A stretch of DNA of 64,000 bases. It comes from UBA2040 sp963977135. GTDB taxonomy: Bacteria; Bacteroidota; Bacteroidia; Flavobacteriales_D; Crocinitomicaceae. The stretch is from assembly GCA_963977135.1 (NCBI GenBank), contig CAXBNN010000002.1, positions 62,001-126,000 on the forward strand. The letters run 5' to 3'. The notes beneath the pieces are model-generated. The model worked only from the letters and a program-made list of their open reading frames with translations. It searched no databases and was not told where the DNA came from. The stretch's first letter is position 1, and each line of letters begins with the position of its first letter. The position numbers and the translations under genes were made by a program. Below, piece by piece: positions 42,330-51,949 of the stretch.

Positions 42330-44548
42330 TATTCTTTGATGAGTTTTATGATTTTATCTGATCCAGTAGGTTTCACCAAATAGATTCCAGACTGTAGATC
42401 GCTCAATTCAAGCTGGTTTTCTTTAGTTTCTTTTACCAATTGACCTTGAAGGTTGTACAAAGCCATTCCTAAAACTGGCGAACCACTTTCTGTTTTAAGA
42501 GTAACTCTATCCTTAGAAGGATTAGGGTAAAGAACAAATTTCTCAATATTTAATTGCTTCTCTTCAACACTTAGTTCAGCATTTAAACTTGTTGAAAAAA
42601 TAGGTCGAATCATTAGTGAACCAGCAATGGAAGATTGAGTCCAAGTTGCTCCTGAATTGATACTATAAAAGTTTTTAGAAGAATTGTCCAAGTTTTTATC
42701 TAATCCAATGTTTAATGGTTCAGGGTCAAATTGACGGAAACCAATATAAAAAGTGCCGTCTACTCGAACTCTAGTGGTATCGTCAAAGAAATATGGGACA
42801 AATTTGTTGTTCGTAATCTCGTAAATTGGTTGTTTCGGGAAAAATAAATTGTCTTCGTAAAGAACACTTCCAGGGACACCATTATTATCATCCCAAAGGG
42901 TTAAAATAAACAATTCATTTTCTGCATTCACTACAGCAGGTACAAAATTTATATATGCTCCTATTATTGAATCAGCCTCATAAGGTGTGAATTGAACGGC
43001 TAATCTTCCTTGAGGAACATTGAAGCTATATGCTCTTTCCGCAGTGCCATCATCGTAAGCATAATAATTTGCGAAATATTGTTGTGTAAAGGTTGTGTCG
43101 TTACCTGCAAAATCCGTGAATTGAGCTGTTGCTGTTGTTGTAATATCAAATGTCTGCTTCGTTCCAGGTTTCGTTTCATCAAAATGATATCCTGTCGTGA
43201 AATCATGAAGTGAATAGTAGGTTGTTCTCGGCGAGTAGTTTATGTTACCACCTGATAATGTTTGAGCGGGCAATACGTATGGTGCGCCTTCTAAAACACC
43301 ATTATAATTGACAAATAATGATCCATCTAAGTTATTTGCAAAATCGTTCTTACCGTTTCGAACAACAATTTGCGTTTTGTCATTCATTTTCCCTGCAAAA
43401 TTATTTTTGTAGTGATCCCAAGGCACTGAGGTGTAATCTTTTAAAAGTGAACCCGTCGGATAGGAAAATGCAAAATCTTCAAACAAAGTATCGCCAACAA
43501 AAATAGATTGATCAAGTCTAACGTAATCCAAATGAAAATGATCTAAACCGCCAGCAAGCGATCCAAAATTTCTCCACCGCATTTGGAACCCCGTATTGAA
43601 ATAGTCAGGGTTTGTTAATGGCACACGAACAGCTCTAAAATCGCTCACGGTTCCGCCACCAGTTCCCCAAACACGGTTCCATGAATCCGTCACAGGATTG
43701 TAAAACTGAAGCGTTAATGAGTCGCCAGCTTCAGGCTCTTCTCCAAAACCTTGTTTTTGATAGAGAAAAATTAAAGAAACTGAATCACCCACGCCATTAA
43801 GCGTTAAGTCAATCGGCTTGGATGTTAAAACGTCAGCATAATCAGAACCCGTAGCCCCAAAAGAATACGGATAACCTTTGTCATCAATTCCGTCAAATGT
43901 TACAACTCCAATTGTCCAAGGGTCGACCGCAAAACGATAATTGTGATAAGCACGCGTATCTAGCCATAAAGAATTCGGATCATTGATTTGTTTAAAGAAC
44001 TGTGTTGCTGAATCCTGAAATACGATGTTATCGCTAACATAAATAGTATCTGCTGGATTTGAGAAATTTATGGTGTCAATAATAATGTAAGGCGGGAAGA
44101 CTGAAGTGCCATTATACACAACAGGGTAAGAATCCAGCGATCCAATATTTATGTTTACCGTGGCAAAAAGAGTGTCGGTATATGTACCGGAAACTGAATT
44201 AACATATCTGTGATAAGTTGGATTTATTGAATAAACAGCGTTACTAGATAAAGGTACGTTTGAAAGATCTAGCAAACTATATTTCTTAAACGGAGTAACC
44301 CCTGGATCAGTAAATTGAGCGTTATATTTTTGGAATTTATTCTTGCTGAAATCGTCGAAAAATGGGAAGGTAAGTGTATCTGTGATGTAGATAAACGTTG
44401 AATCAAATGTTCCGGCATTCTTATTTAAGGATACAGAATTAATTTCGGATGGAAATAATTCTTGATTACCCAATAATGGTAGTTCTTTTTCAGCTTGAGA
44501 AAAAGCCCCTAGACTAACTAGCAGGAATAAAAATACAATACTTTTCAT
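42329..44548 (-). CDS. T9SS type A sorting domain protein
   Basis: A 739-residue secreted or surface protein with signal peptide MKSIVFLFLLVSLGAFSQ and a C-terminal type A sorting domain (FVLYPNPSKDRVTLKTES, LYNLQGQLV, LQSGIYLVKPTG, KIIKLIKE). The body is rich in aromatic and Asn/Asp residues with no enzyme motif that I recognise. Jelly-roll-like stretches such as DSLTLQFYNPVTDSWNRVWG suggest MAM- or lamin-type beta sandwiches. It lies between the PASTA gene (13-base gap) and rluD in one operon. Confidence 0.85.
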   Translation of the reverse strand: MKSIVFLFLLVSLGAFSQAEKELPLLGNQELFPSEINSVSLNKNAGTFDSTFIYITDTLTFPFFDDFSKNKFQKYNAQFTDPGVTPFKKYSLLDLSNVPLSSNAVYSINPTYHRYVNSVSGTYTDTLFATVNINIGSLDSYPVVYNGTSVFPPYIIIDTINFSNPADTIYVSDNIVFQDSATQFFKQINDPNSLWLDTRAYHNYRFAVDPWTIGVVTFDGIDDKGYPYSFGATGSDYADVLTSKPIDLTLNGVGDSVSLIFLYQKQGFGEEPEAGDSLTLQFYNPVTDSWNRVWGTGGGTVSDFRAVRVPLTNPDYFNTGFQMRWRNFGSLAGGLDHFHLDYVRLDQSIFVGDTLFEDFAFSYPTGSLLKDYTSVPWDHYKNNFAGKMNDKTQIVVRNGKNDFANNLDGSLFVNYNGVLEGAPYVLPAQTLSGGNINYSPRTTYYSLHDFTTGYHFDETKPGTKQTFDITTTATAQFTDFAGNDTTFTQQYFANYYAYDDGTAERAYSFNVPQGRLAVQFTPYEADSIIGAYINFVPAVVNAENELFILTLWDDNNGVPGSVLYEDNLFFPKQPIYEITNNKFVPYFFDDTTRVRVDGTFYIGFRQFDPEPLNIGLDKNLDNSSKNFYSINSGATWTQSSIAGSLMIRPIFSTSLNAELSVEEKQLNIEKFVLYPNPSKDRVTLKTESGSPVLGMALYNLQGQLVKETKENQLELSDLQSGIYLVKPTGSDKIIKLIKE

Positions 44549-44561
44549 TTTTAAAATTCGC

Positions 44562-45383
44562 TTATTCCGGCGGATCGCTTACTGGAGGGTCTGGTAGGTT
44601 TTGAACAGCTGTAGCTGAAACCGTTCCTACAGAAGGCATCATTGCTCCTTCTTCATACTCAGGAGATTGAGAGCCAATTCTAAAGCTAAGCGAATCTGCC
44701 GTCGTTTTACAATCTTGGCAAACCGGAAAAAATGTAATCCCCGGTAAAGTTGCTAAACGCTCTCTTGCCTCGCTTATTGTTAAACCGTACAAATTAATTA
44801 CTGGAATTGGCAACCCTCCTTCGTAACGTCCAACAATTAATAAAACCGTTGACCCTATTGGGATTTTTGTTCCTTCTTTAATTCTCGCACCTTTGAATCT
44901 CTGCTCTATAACAGCACCATGCGATTCAGGGGTGTTTTTGTAAGTGATTTTAATTCGAAGTCCTCTGTTTTTTAATATCGTTGATGCAAAACGCTCTGAC
45001 TTATCAATTAAACTTGGCATTTCGACCAACTGAGTCCTTTTTGAAACTCGTACTCGAATAATTCTATCGTGCTTTACGAAAAGCTTAGACTTTTCAGTTA
45101 CTTCAGGATCTTGATCTATGATTGTCCCTTCGGCTAATTTTGGCTTGTATACTTGATCTACAATTTCAAACTTCAGGCCTTTTTCCTCTAATAGAGCCGA
45201 AATATTGTTGACATTTTGACCAATTAAATTCGGTACTGGAATTTTCTCTCCATGATTTGTGTATGAATCCAAATAAAAGATAGTTCCACCAACAACAATG
45301 ATATATATCAACGCTATAATCCCTGATATTTTTAGGAATTGTTTTGAGAAAACAAATTGTTTTAATCTTTTTAGAAACGCCAT
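44562..45383 (-). CDS. PASTA domain protein, membrane anchored
   Basis: A 273-residue protein with an N-terminal membrane helix (GIIALIYIIVVGGTIFYL) and three extracytoplasmic PASTA repeats. These begin near IPVPNLIGQNVNNISALLEE, LVEMPSLIDKSERFASTIL and LPIPVINLYGLTISEARERL. PASTA domains bind peptidoglycan fragments or beta-lactams. There is no kinase or transpeptidase domain, as is usual for the Bacteroidota stand-alone form. A polyproline tail (LPDPPVSDPPE) ends the protein. A TATATTTG -7 element lies 19 bases upstream. Confidence 0.88.
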   Translation of the reverse strand: MAFLKRLKQFVFSKQFLKISGIIALIYIIVVGGTIFYLDSYTNHGEKIPVPNLIGQNVNNISALLEEKGLKFEIVDQVYKPKLAEGTIIDQDPEVTEKSKLFVKHDRIIRVRVSKRTQLVEMPSLIDKSERFASTILKNRGLRIKITYKNTPESHGAVIEQRFKGARIKEGTKIPIGSTVLLIVGRYEGGLPIPVINLYGLTISEARERLATLPGITFFPVCQDCKTTADSLSFRIGSQSPEYEEGAMMPSVGTVSATAVQNLPDPPVSDPPE

Positions 45384-45446
45384 TTAACCATTTTTCAAGC
45401 AACAAATATAGGAATTATGTACACAGATTTTCTGAACTGATTTATT

Positions 45447-46130
45447 TTAAAAATTTGGAGTGAGTTCATTGGTGCGATAAAATTCTTCTATATGCGCCAC
45501 AGCTTCATCAGCCGTATCTACTATTTTAAGTAAATCCATGTCTTTTTCTGAAATGTTATTTTCAGATTCCAACATGGTATTCTTTATCCATTCTACTAAA
45601 CCAGTCCAATAATCACTACCCACAAGCACTACTGGACGCTTATTTATTTTCTTCGTTTGAATCAGCGTTAATGCCTCAAAAAACTCGTCCAAAGTTCCAA
45701 AACCTCCAGGTAGGATGACAAATCCTTGCGAATATTTTACAAAAATCACTTTGCGCACAAAGAAATAATCGAATTCCAAATTGTGCTCCTGATCAATGTA
45801 TGGATTATGATTTTGTTCGAATGGCAAATCTATGTTCAACCCAACCGAGGATCCTTGGCCTTTCTGAGCACCTTTATTGGCCGCTTCCATAATTCCGGGT
45901 CCACCTCCAGTGATTGTACCATAACCTACTTTTGCCAACTTCTCTGCAATTTCAACAGTTAACTCATAATACTTATTGTCAGGCTTAGTTCTTGCGGAAC
46001 CAAAAATAGAAATACATGGACCAATTCTCGCCATGCGCTCATAACCCTCAACAAATTCAGACATGATTTTAAAAATCGCCCAACTATCGTTTGTTTTTAT
46101 TTCTGTCCAGTCTTTTCTTATTGCATTCAT
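45447..46130 (-). CDS. LOG family protein (TIGR00730 Rossmann fold)
   Basis: A 227-residue protein of the lonely-guy family, which hydrolyses nucleoside 5'-monophosphates to free base and ribose phosphate. Family motifs are ISIFGSARTKPD, TGGGPGIMEAANKGA and VILPGGFGTLDEFFEALTL (the PGGxGTxxE motif). It belongs to the longer type II-like group. The true substrate is uncertain in bacteria that do not make cytokinins. A TAATTTTG element lies 19 bases upstream. Confidence 0.9.
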   Translation of the reverse strand: MNAIRKDWTEIKTNDSWAIFKIMSEFVEGYERMARIGPCISIFGSARTKPDNKYYELTVEIAEKLAKVGYGTITGGGPGIMEAANKGAQKGQGSSVGLNIDLPFEQNHNPYIDQEHNLEFDYFFVRKVIFVKYSQGFVILPGGFGTLDEFFEALTLIQTKKINKRPVVLVGSDYWTGLVEWIKNTMLESENNISEKDMDLLKIVDTADEAVAHIEEFYRTNELTPNF

Positions 46131-46236
46131 TCTTTTAATTCAGTTTTCCCAAAATTACATTTTTCCATTACTCGGTTTTCGGGAGATTGATTTAAATGTT
46201 AACAAAAAGAAGGCCATAATATTGTAATTTTGACCC

Positions 46237-47136
46237 GTGAATCTGAAAACCGCCTTGTTTATACTCTTTTCTATTGGGATTTTTTTTCCAAATCTTGCGC
46301 AATATTCCGACTCTTTACAAAAGAAAATAAATAAAAAAAGGCTGATTCCCACAAGCCTAGGAGTTGGCACCATTTGGGCGGGCGGAATAACCGGACTATC
46401 TAGTGTGTGGTATAAGGATTTTGCTAAAACACCTTTGCATTCTTTCGACGATGGATCCGACTGGTTGCAAATGGATAAAGCCGGACATGTTTACACCGCA
46501 TTTCATTTAAGTGAAGCAAATTATAGATTATTCAAATGGTCAGGCTTAAGCGAACGAACAAGTAAATGGATTGGAGCTGGCATTGGGCTAGGCTTTCAAA
46601 CAAGCCTTGAATTATTGGATGGAAGAAATGCTGGTTGGGGATTTTCTTGGTATGACATGGCGGCAAATGTTATAGGAGCTTCCTGGTTTTTAGCACAACA
46701 ATCTATCTGGAAAGAGCAGCGTCTTTTATTGAAATTCTCCTATCACCCAACTGAATTTGCGGCATATCGACCTTCCGTTTTAGGCTCCAATTTTTCTGAA
46801 AGTTTATTGAAAGATTATAATGGACAAACTTATTGGGTGAGCTTTTCGCCTAAACAATTTTCGCAGAATTGGATACTACCAAGTTGGCTTTGTTTCTCCT
46901 TTGGATACAGTGCTGAAGAAAAATTGGTTGGAGATAAGGACATCTACGTTAGCAATGGTATTTCCTTTCAAGCTCGACGCCAATATCTATTTTCTCTTGA
47001 CCTCGATGTCCGAGAGCTTCCGATAAAGAACAAATGGTTGAAAGCAGTAATACGTCCATTGCATTATCTCAAATTTCCTTTCCCGGCGTTAATACTCGAT
47101 AGAAATAAACTAACAGGAAGTTGGCTTTATTTTTAA
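46237..47136 (+). CDS. DUF2279 family exported protein
   Basis: A 299-residue protein matching DUF2279, recognised by DDGSDWLQMDKAGHVYTAFH, LGFQTSLELLDG and GWGFSWYDMAANVIGASWF. An N-terminal signal sequence (TALFILFSIGIFFPNLAQ) suggests export. No function is established. The start is GTG, 4 bases after a TAATTTTG motif at 46225-46232, so the mRNA could be leaderless. No ATG serves. The gene abuts the convergent YceI-fusion gene with no spacer. Confidence 0.82.
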   Translation: MNLKTALFILFSIGIFFPNLAQYSDSLQKKINKKRLIPTSLGVGTIWAGGITGLSSVWYKDFAKTPLHSFDDGSDWLQMDKAGHVYTAFHLSEANYRLFKWSGLSERTSKWIGAGIGLGFQTSLELLDGRNAGWGFSWYDMAANVIGASWFLAQQSIWKEQRLLLKFSYHPTEFAAYRPSVLGSNFSESLLKDYNGQTYWVSFSPKQFSQNWILPSWLCFSFGYSAEEKLVGDKDIYVSNGISFQARRQYLFSLDLDVRELPIKNKWLKAVIRPLHYLKFPFPALILDRNKLTGSWLYF

Positions 47137-48714
47137 CTACTTCACCAATTCAACCTTGAATTGGAAATCTACCACGTTTCCTTCTTTTGGGTCAGACTTC
47201 ATTCCAAAATCCACTCGATTTAAACTTGATCGACCGATAAAAACTGGATTTTTTGAATCTTTGCCAATTCCTAAATATTTCATTTCGAGAACTAATTCTT
47301 TCGTCTTACCCATCATCGTGAAATCTCCTTTCAATTCATAACCCGTATTCGTTGATAAGAATGAGGTGGACATAAATTGCACACTTGGGTATTTCTCCTC
47401 GAAGAAATAAGTTTCCTCCATTAAAGATTCATCACGGTAACTATTGAAAGTCGTTATGCTTTTAATTGGTAATTGAACTTGTATGCTATTTTCTTTATCA
47501 AAATTAAAAACTCCATCGATGGTTTTAAAAGCCCCTTTCGTTCTGCCACCTGTTGGACCGAGTTCGAATGTCAATTGAGAATTTGATTCAGAAATTTTAT
47601 ACTCCCCTGTCAAATCAATTTCTTTACTATCCAATTCAAAGGGATCTTCAACAACTTTACCTTCTACTTTGGTTACGGATATTTTTGACATTTCCTCTTC
47701 TTCTTTATTGATAGTTAGCGGCAGTAAAAGAATCCCAATGGCAATGTAAATGGATAAAACAGTATCATTTTTCCTAGTGTTTATACCAAAGCAAGCCGAA
47801 ATAGCAAAACCAACTAAAATTCCTATGTAGGCATCTCCTCCTCCAAAATTTATATTTTGGGTAACAGCTAAAATTAGCATCGACGGCAAAAACAAAAGTA
47901 AAAACCAACTTAACAAAGTACCCAGCTTTTCATTTTTTCTAGCTCTTTGTAAAGTGTTAATTATTAACGCTATAAATCCACTTATGAAGATTCCAGCTAA
48001 AACTCTACCTAACAACAATGAACTTTCAGTGATTTTGGCTTCTTTCGCAAAATGACCAATCACAGTAATTGCTAGTAAAGCCAAGAACATATTCCACAAA
48101 GCAGCGGATTTTTTTCCATAAAATAAACTAGCACCAAATCCTAAAGCGAACAAAGCAACGCCTAGGTAAGAAGCAATAAAATGAGCTACCAGTATAAACA
48201 TTCCGAATAAAAGGAAGTAAACTGAGCGTGAAAATCCCCTCCTGTTTTTGAAATCTATTTTAAAAAAATCGCCGAGAACCTTTTCCTTTACATCTGCAAT
48301 GGGTACAACACTTGCACCAAATAAGGGCAAGAGCAAAACTGGGATAGAAGAAAATACAACAGGAAAACCGTTATAATCAAACGTTTCCGTGCCGAAGATT
48401 AATAAGACAAATGACGAAAGCAGAACAAAAACAGGCGGCCAAAACGTTGCTTTTCTTTTCCAGAAGTGCGAAAACAACATATTTATTGCAAGTATTCCAG
48501 ACAGAAGACCGAACAGCAACAAACCATTTGAAGCCATTTCTACTCCATCCGAAACAACATCTTGACCGATAAGAAAGAAAGCAAGAATTGCAAGCGCTCC
48601 GTGACCAATTGCGACTTGGTTATAGTGATTTCGGCTATTCCTAGTCCAAAAAAAGATAGCTAAAAAAATAAATAGTCCTGCTAAAGCGTATATCATAAGA
48701 TTTCGTTTTGACAA
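47137..48714 (-). CDS. Polytopic membrane protein fused to a C-terminal YceI domain
   Basis: A 525-residue protein in two parts. Residues 1 to about 345 form some eleven hydrophobic helices of no family I recognise. The final 180 residues are a YceI-like lipocalin fold (GEYKISESNSQLTFELGPTG, GAFKTIDGVFNFDKEN, LPIKSITTFNSYRDE, EEKYPSVQFMSTSF, GDFTMMGKTKELVLEM, RSSLNRVDFGMK). Free YceI proteins are periplasmic and bind polyprenoids or long amphiphiles. Here the domain would be tethered on the outer face. The fusion lies in one uninterrupted frame. Confidence 0.8.
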   Translation of the reverse strand: MSKRNLMIYALAGLFIFLAIFFWTRNSRNHYNQVAIGHGALAILAFFLIGQDVVSDGVEMASNGLLLFGLLSGILAINMLFSHFWKRKATFWPPVFVLLSSFVLLIFGTETFDYNGFPVVFSSIPVLLLPLFGASVVPIADVKEKVLGDFFKIDFKNRRGFSRSVYFLLFGMFILVAHFIASYLGVALFALGFGASLFYGKKSAALWNMFLALLAITVIGHFAKEAKITESSLLLGRVLAGIFISGFIALIINTLQRARKNEKLGTLLSWFLLLFLPSMLILAVTQNINFGGGDAYIGILVGFAISACFGINTRKNDTVLSIYIAIGILLLPLTINKEEEEMSKISVTKVEGKVVEDPFELDSKEIDLTGEYKISESNSQLTFELGPTGGRTKGAFKTIDGVFNFDKENSIQVQLPIKSITTFNSYRDESLMEETYFFEEKYPSVQFMSTSFLSTNTGYELKGDFTMMGKTKELVLEMKYLGIGKDSKNPVFIGRSSLNRVDFGMKSDPKEGNVVDFQFKVELVK

Positions 48715-48749
48715 AAATAAAAGAAAATATACTTACCTGGGTAAATTTA

Positions 48750-49490
48750 TTACAGTTTCTTGTTAAATAAATCTAAATCAAGTGTTTGATTGAGAAGTTT
48801 GTTGTTCAAATTACTTTCAAGCAACTCCAGATGTTGAATTCTATGGCAATCAGAACCTAGTAAATCTACTTGTTTTTCTTTAATTAATAGTGCAGCTTGT
48901 TTTTGTACTTGAGGACCATAATGTCCAAAAAGAGACAACAAATTTAATTGAATTTTGACTCCCTTATCTCTCAATTTCTCAGCTATAGAAATTGAGCCAT
49001 GATAGTATGGATAACGTTCAAAATGAGCTAAAATAGGTTTAAATTGTTTCATTTGCAGAGCAAAAAACATCTCACTCTCCCCCATTGGGGGTTGATGAAA
49101 TGAATATTCCAACAAAACGTGTCCATCAGAAAAAGATAAAATATCGTCTTTTTCGATTTTTTCTAGAAAGGAAAAATCAAAGAAATATTCAGCGGCAGCT
49201 TCAAATTCGATTTTCAGTTTATTCTCAACAATGGCTTTCTTTACTTCTTTCGCTCCTTCAAGAATGATGTCAGAAGTATTGTCAAACATCCCCGTTTTTA
49301 TGTGGGGTGTTGTGATGATTTTCGAATATCCTAAATCCTGAAATTTTGTAAGCATTGCTATTGTGGATTCCATATCTGGAGAACCATCGTCTATTCCAGG
49401 AATCAAATGACTATGCATGTCTGATCCAATTTTGGAAAAGTCAAAATCAGGAATTTTAGTCCCGCCTAGCCATTTTTTTAATATACTCAT
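48750..49490 (-). CDS. CpsB/CapC-type tyrosine-protein phosphatase (PHP fold)
   Basis: A 246-residue PHP-domain protein. Metal-binding motifs are SDMHSHLIPGIDDGSPD, TPHIKTGMF, AHFERYPYY and GSDCHRIQ. In Gram-positive capsule systems CpsB dephosphorylates the tyrosine kinase that controls chain length. Bacteroidota homologues occur in polysaccharide loci, as here, directly after rfbB (1-base gap). No Wzc-type kinase is visible in the window. Confidence 0.88.
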   Translation of the reverse strand: MSILKKWLGGTKIPDFDFSKIGSDMHSHLIPGIDDGSPDMESTIAMLTKFQDLGYSKIITTPHIKTGMFDNTSDIILEGAKEVKKAIVENKLKIEFEAAAEYFFDFSFLEKIEKDDILSFSDGHVLLEYSFHQPPMGESEMFFALQMKQFKPILAHFERYPYYHGSISIAEKLRDKGVKIQLNLLSLFGHYGPQVQKQAALLIKEKQVDLLGSDCHRIQHLELLESNLNNKLLNQTLDLDLFNKKL

Positions 49491-49491
49491 A

Positions 49492-50580
49492 TCATCTTTT
49501 GTGATACATGTTTTCGTAATAGGTTTGATAGTTTCCAGAGGTAACTCTTTCCATCCATTCTGGATTTTCGAGATACCAATCTACCGTTAATTCCAATCCT
49601 TTTTCAAAAGTAATCGATGGTTTCCAACCCAATTCATTTTCTAACTTGGAAGCATCAATTGCGTAACGCATATCATGACCAGCACGGTCTGTCACATACG
49701 TTAGTAATTCCTCACTTTCACCATCTTTTCGGTTTAACTTAGTATCCATGATCTTGCAAAGAAACTTAACCAATTCGATATTCGTCCACTCGTTTAATCC
49801 TCCTACATTATACGATTCTCCTACTCTTCCTTTATGGAAAATAGTCTCAATAGCGCTGGCATGATCTTCGACCCACAACCAATCTCTTACATTTTCACCT
49901 TTACCATAAATCGGTAATGGTTTTTTATTTACGATATTGTTAATCATTAATGGAATTAGCTTCTCTGGAAAATGATGACTGCCGTAATTATTTGAACAAT
50001 TCGATATTTTAATTGGCAAACCGTAAGTATGATAAAATGCATTGACAAAGTGGTCGCTTGAAGCTTTTGAAGCGGAATATGGACTTCGTGGATCGTAGGC
50101 CGTTGTTTCCTCAAATAAACCTTCTTCTCCCAAACTTCCGTAAACTTCATCTGTAGAAACGTGATGGAAAACATGGTCTTTTTCACCATTCCATTTGTCC
50201 TTTGCTATTTGCAATAAATTAACTGTTCCTAAAACGTTTGTCAAAACAAATTCAAGCGGACCTTCAATACTTCTATCTACATGAGATTCGGCTGCTAAAT
50301 GTATAACATCGGTAATAGCATGCTCTGAAAATGCCTTTTCAAGATTGGCTTTTGAACAGATATCACCTTTCTCAAAAAAATAATTTTCCGATTGTTCTAC
50401 ATCTTTCAAATTTTCCAAATTACCAGCATAAGTCAACTTATCGAAATTGACAATTTTATAATTTGGATATTTATTGACAAATAATCTGATTACGTGGGAA
50501 CCTATAAATCCAGCTCCACCAGTTACCAAAATTCTTTTTTCGAACTTTGAATTGTCGTATTCTTTAAAGTCACTAAACAT
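49492..50580 (-). CDS. rfbB: dTDP-glucose 4,6-dehydratase
   Basis: Converts dTDP-glucose to dTDP-4-keto-6-deoxyglucose, a precursor of rhamnose and other deoxysugars, 362 residues. Motifs are TGGAGFIGSHVIRLFV, HLAAESHVDRSIEGP, STDEVYGSLG, the catalytic YSASKASSDH and NYGSHHFPEKLIPL, all typical of RfbB. It follows the terminator of the upstream operon, so its promoter is unclear. It pairs with the CpsB gene. Confidence 0.94.
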   Translation of the reverse strand: MFSDFKEYDNSKFEKRILVTGGAGFIGSHVIRLFVNKYPNYKIVNFDKLTYAGNLENLKDVEQSENYFFEKGDICSKANLEKAFSEHAITDVIHLAAESHVDRSIEGPLEFVLTNVLGTVNLLQIAKDKWNGEKDHVFHHVSTDEVYGSLGEEGLFEETTAYDPRSPYSASKASSDHFVNAFYHTYGLPIKISNCSNNYGSHHFPEKLIPLMINNIVNKKPLPIYGKGENVRDWLWVEDHASAIETIFHKGRVGESYNVGGLNEWTNIELVKFLCKIMDTKLNRKDGESEELLTYVTDRAGHDMRYAIDASKLENELGWKPSITFEKGLELTVDWYLENPEWMERVTSGNYQTYYENMYHKR

Positions 50581-50612
50581 AATCTCTTAAACGAATTAAA
50601 TTCTCTTTTATT

Positions 50613-50641
50613 AAAAAAGCGAGATAATCACCTCGCTTTTA
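50613..50641 (-). terminator. Terminator of the sugar-nucleotide operon
   Basis: AAAAGCGAG pairs with CTCGCTTTT across an 8-base loop. On the minus strand TTTTTTAAT follows. It separates the UDP-HexNAc dehydrogenase gene from rfbB-cpsB. Confidence 0.82.
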
Positions 50642-50644
50642 ATT

Positions 50645-51949
50645 TTATAAACTCCAGTATTCTAAGTCCTTGATTTTTCCTCGGAAGATTCCTTTTATAT
50701 CGACAAAGATTCCTTTGCCGTCTTTTAAAATGGATTTAAAATAATCTTCTTCAAACTCTTTGTATTCTTTATGGTTCACGGCAACAATGATTGCGTCGTA
50801 ATCTGTATTCGGTTTATCAATCAAACCTACCCCATATTCGTGCATCATTTCACTAGATGAAGCATGCGGGTCAACGATATCGACGTGAACTTGGAATGAT
50901 TTTAATTCTTTTACGACATCAATAACCTTCGAATTTCGTATGTCGCTAACATCTTCTTTGAATGTTGCTCCCATCACCAAAACTTTTGCGTCTTGAATAT
51001 GTTTTCCTTGTGCAATAATTTTCTTCGCAGTTTGCTTTCCAATATAGAATCCCATTGAATCATTCACATATCTTCCACTCGTAATTACCTTTGAGTGATA
51101 ACCCGCTTGCTGCGCTTTATGTGTCAAGTAATATGGATCAACACCTATACAGTGACCACCAACCAAACCTGGGAAAAATTTCAAGAAATTCCATTTTGTT
51201 CCAGCCGCTTCTAATACATCGTATGTATTAATTCCCATTCTGTTGAAAATTAAAGACAACTCATTTATTAGGGCAATATTAACATCACGTTGGGTGTTTT
51301 CAATAATTTTTGCAGCTTCGGCAACTTTGATTGATGTCGATCTATGCACTCCTGCATCAACAACCAATTCGTATGTTTTAGCAATATTTTCAAGAGATTC
51401 ATCCGAACAACCTGAAACAACTTTTACAACATTTTGCAAAGTATGAACTAGATCACCTGGATTAATTCTTTCTGGAGAATAACCAACTTTGAAGTCATCC
51501 TTCCATTTTAATCCGCTTTTTTCTTCTAAAAGAGGAATGCAGTCTTCTTCTGTACAACCTGGGTAAACCGTAGATTCAAAGACAACATAATCACCTTTTT
51601 TCAGTGCTTTTGCCACTGTTTTACTAGCTAACAATAAAGGTGTTAAATCTGGCAAATTATGCTCGTCAATTGGCGTTGGCACGGCAACAACAAAGAATGT
51701 TGCTGACTTTAAATCCTCAATAGAGTCTGTAAATTTAATATCACATCCTTCGAAAGCGCTTGAATCCAATTCCTTACTTGGATCAATGCTGTTGCGCATC
51801 ATTTCAACTCTCTCCGCATTAATATCAAAACCTATAACTTTGATTTTCTTAGCAAATGCCAAGGCAATAGGTAATCCCACATATCCTAATCCTACTACAG
51901 CAAGTGTTTCTTCTTTGCTAATTAATTTATCATAAATTGAACTGCTCAT
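50645..51949 (-). CDS. Nucleotide sugar dehydrogenase (UDP-HexNAc 6-dehydrogenase type, TviB/WbpA/WbpO-like)
   Basis: NAD-dependent two-step oxidation of a UDP-sugar C6 to the uronic acid, 434 residues. The NAD motif is VVGLGYVGLPIALAFAKK, the substrate segment is VGYSPERINPGD and the catalytic cysteine lies in LVGGHCIGVDPYYLTHK. The GHCIGVDPYY form is typical of enzymes acting on UDP-GlcNAc or UDP-GalNAc rather than UDP-Glc. It overlaps the upstream oxidoreductase gene by 20 bases and ends the operon. Confidence 0.9.
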   Translation of the reverse strand: MSSSIYDKLISKEETLAVVGLGYVGLPIALAFAKKIKVIGFDINAERVEMMRNSIDPSKELDSSAFEGCDIKFTDSIEDLKSATFFVVAVPTPIDEHNLPDLTPLLLASKTVAKALKKGDYVVFESTVYPGCTEEDCIPLLEEKSGLKWKDDFKVGYSPERINPGDLVHTLQNVVKVVSGCSDESLENIAKTYELVVDAGVHRSTSIKVAEAAKIIENTQRDVNIALINELSLIFNRMGINTYDVLEAAGTKWNFLKFFPGLVGGHCIGVDPYYLTHKAQQAGYHSKVITSGRYVNDSMGFYIGKQTAKKIIAQGKHIQDAKVLVMGATFKEDVSDIRNSKVIDVVKELKSFQVHVDIVDPHASSSEMMHEYGVGLIDKPNTDYDAIIVAVNHKEYKEFEEDYFKSILKDGKGIFVDIKGIFRGKIKDLEYWSL

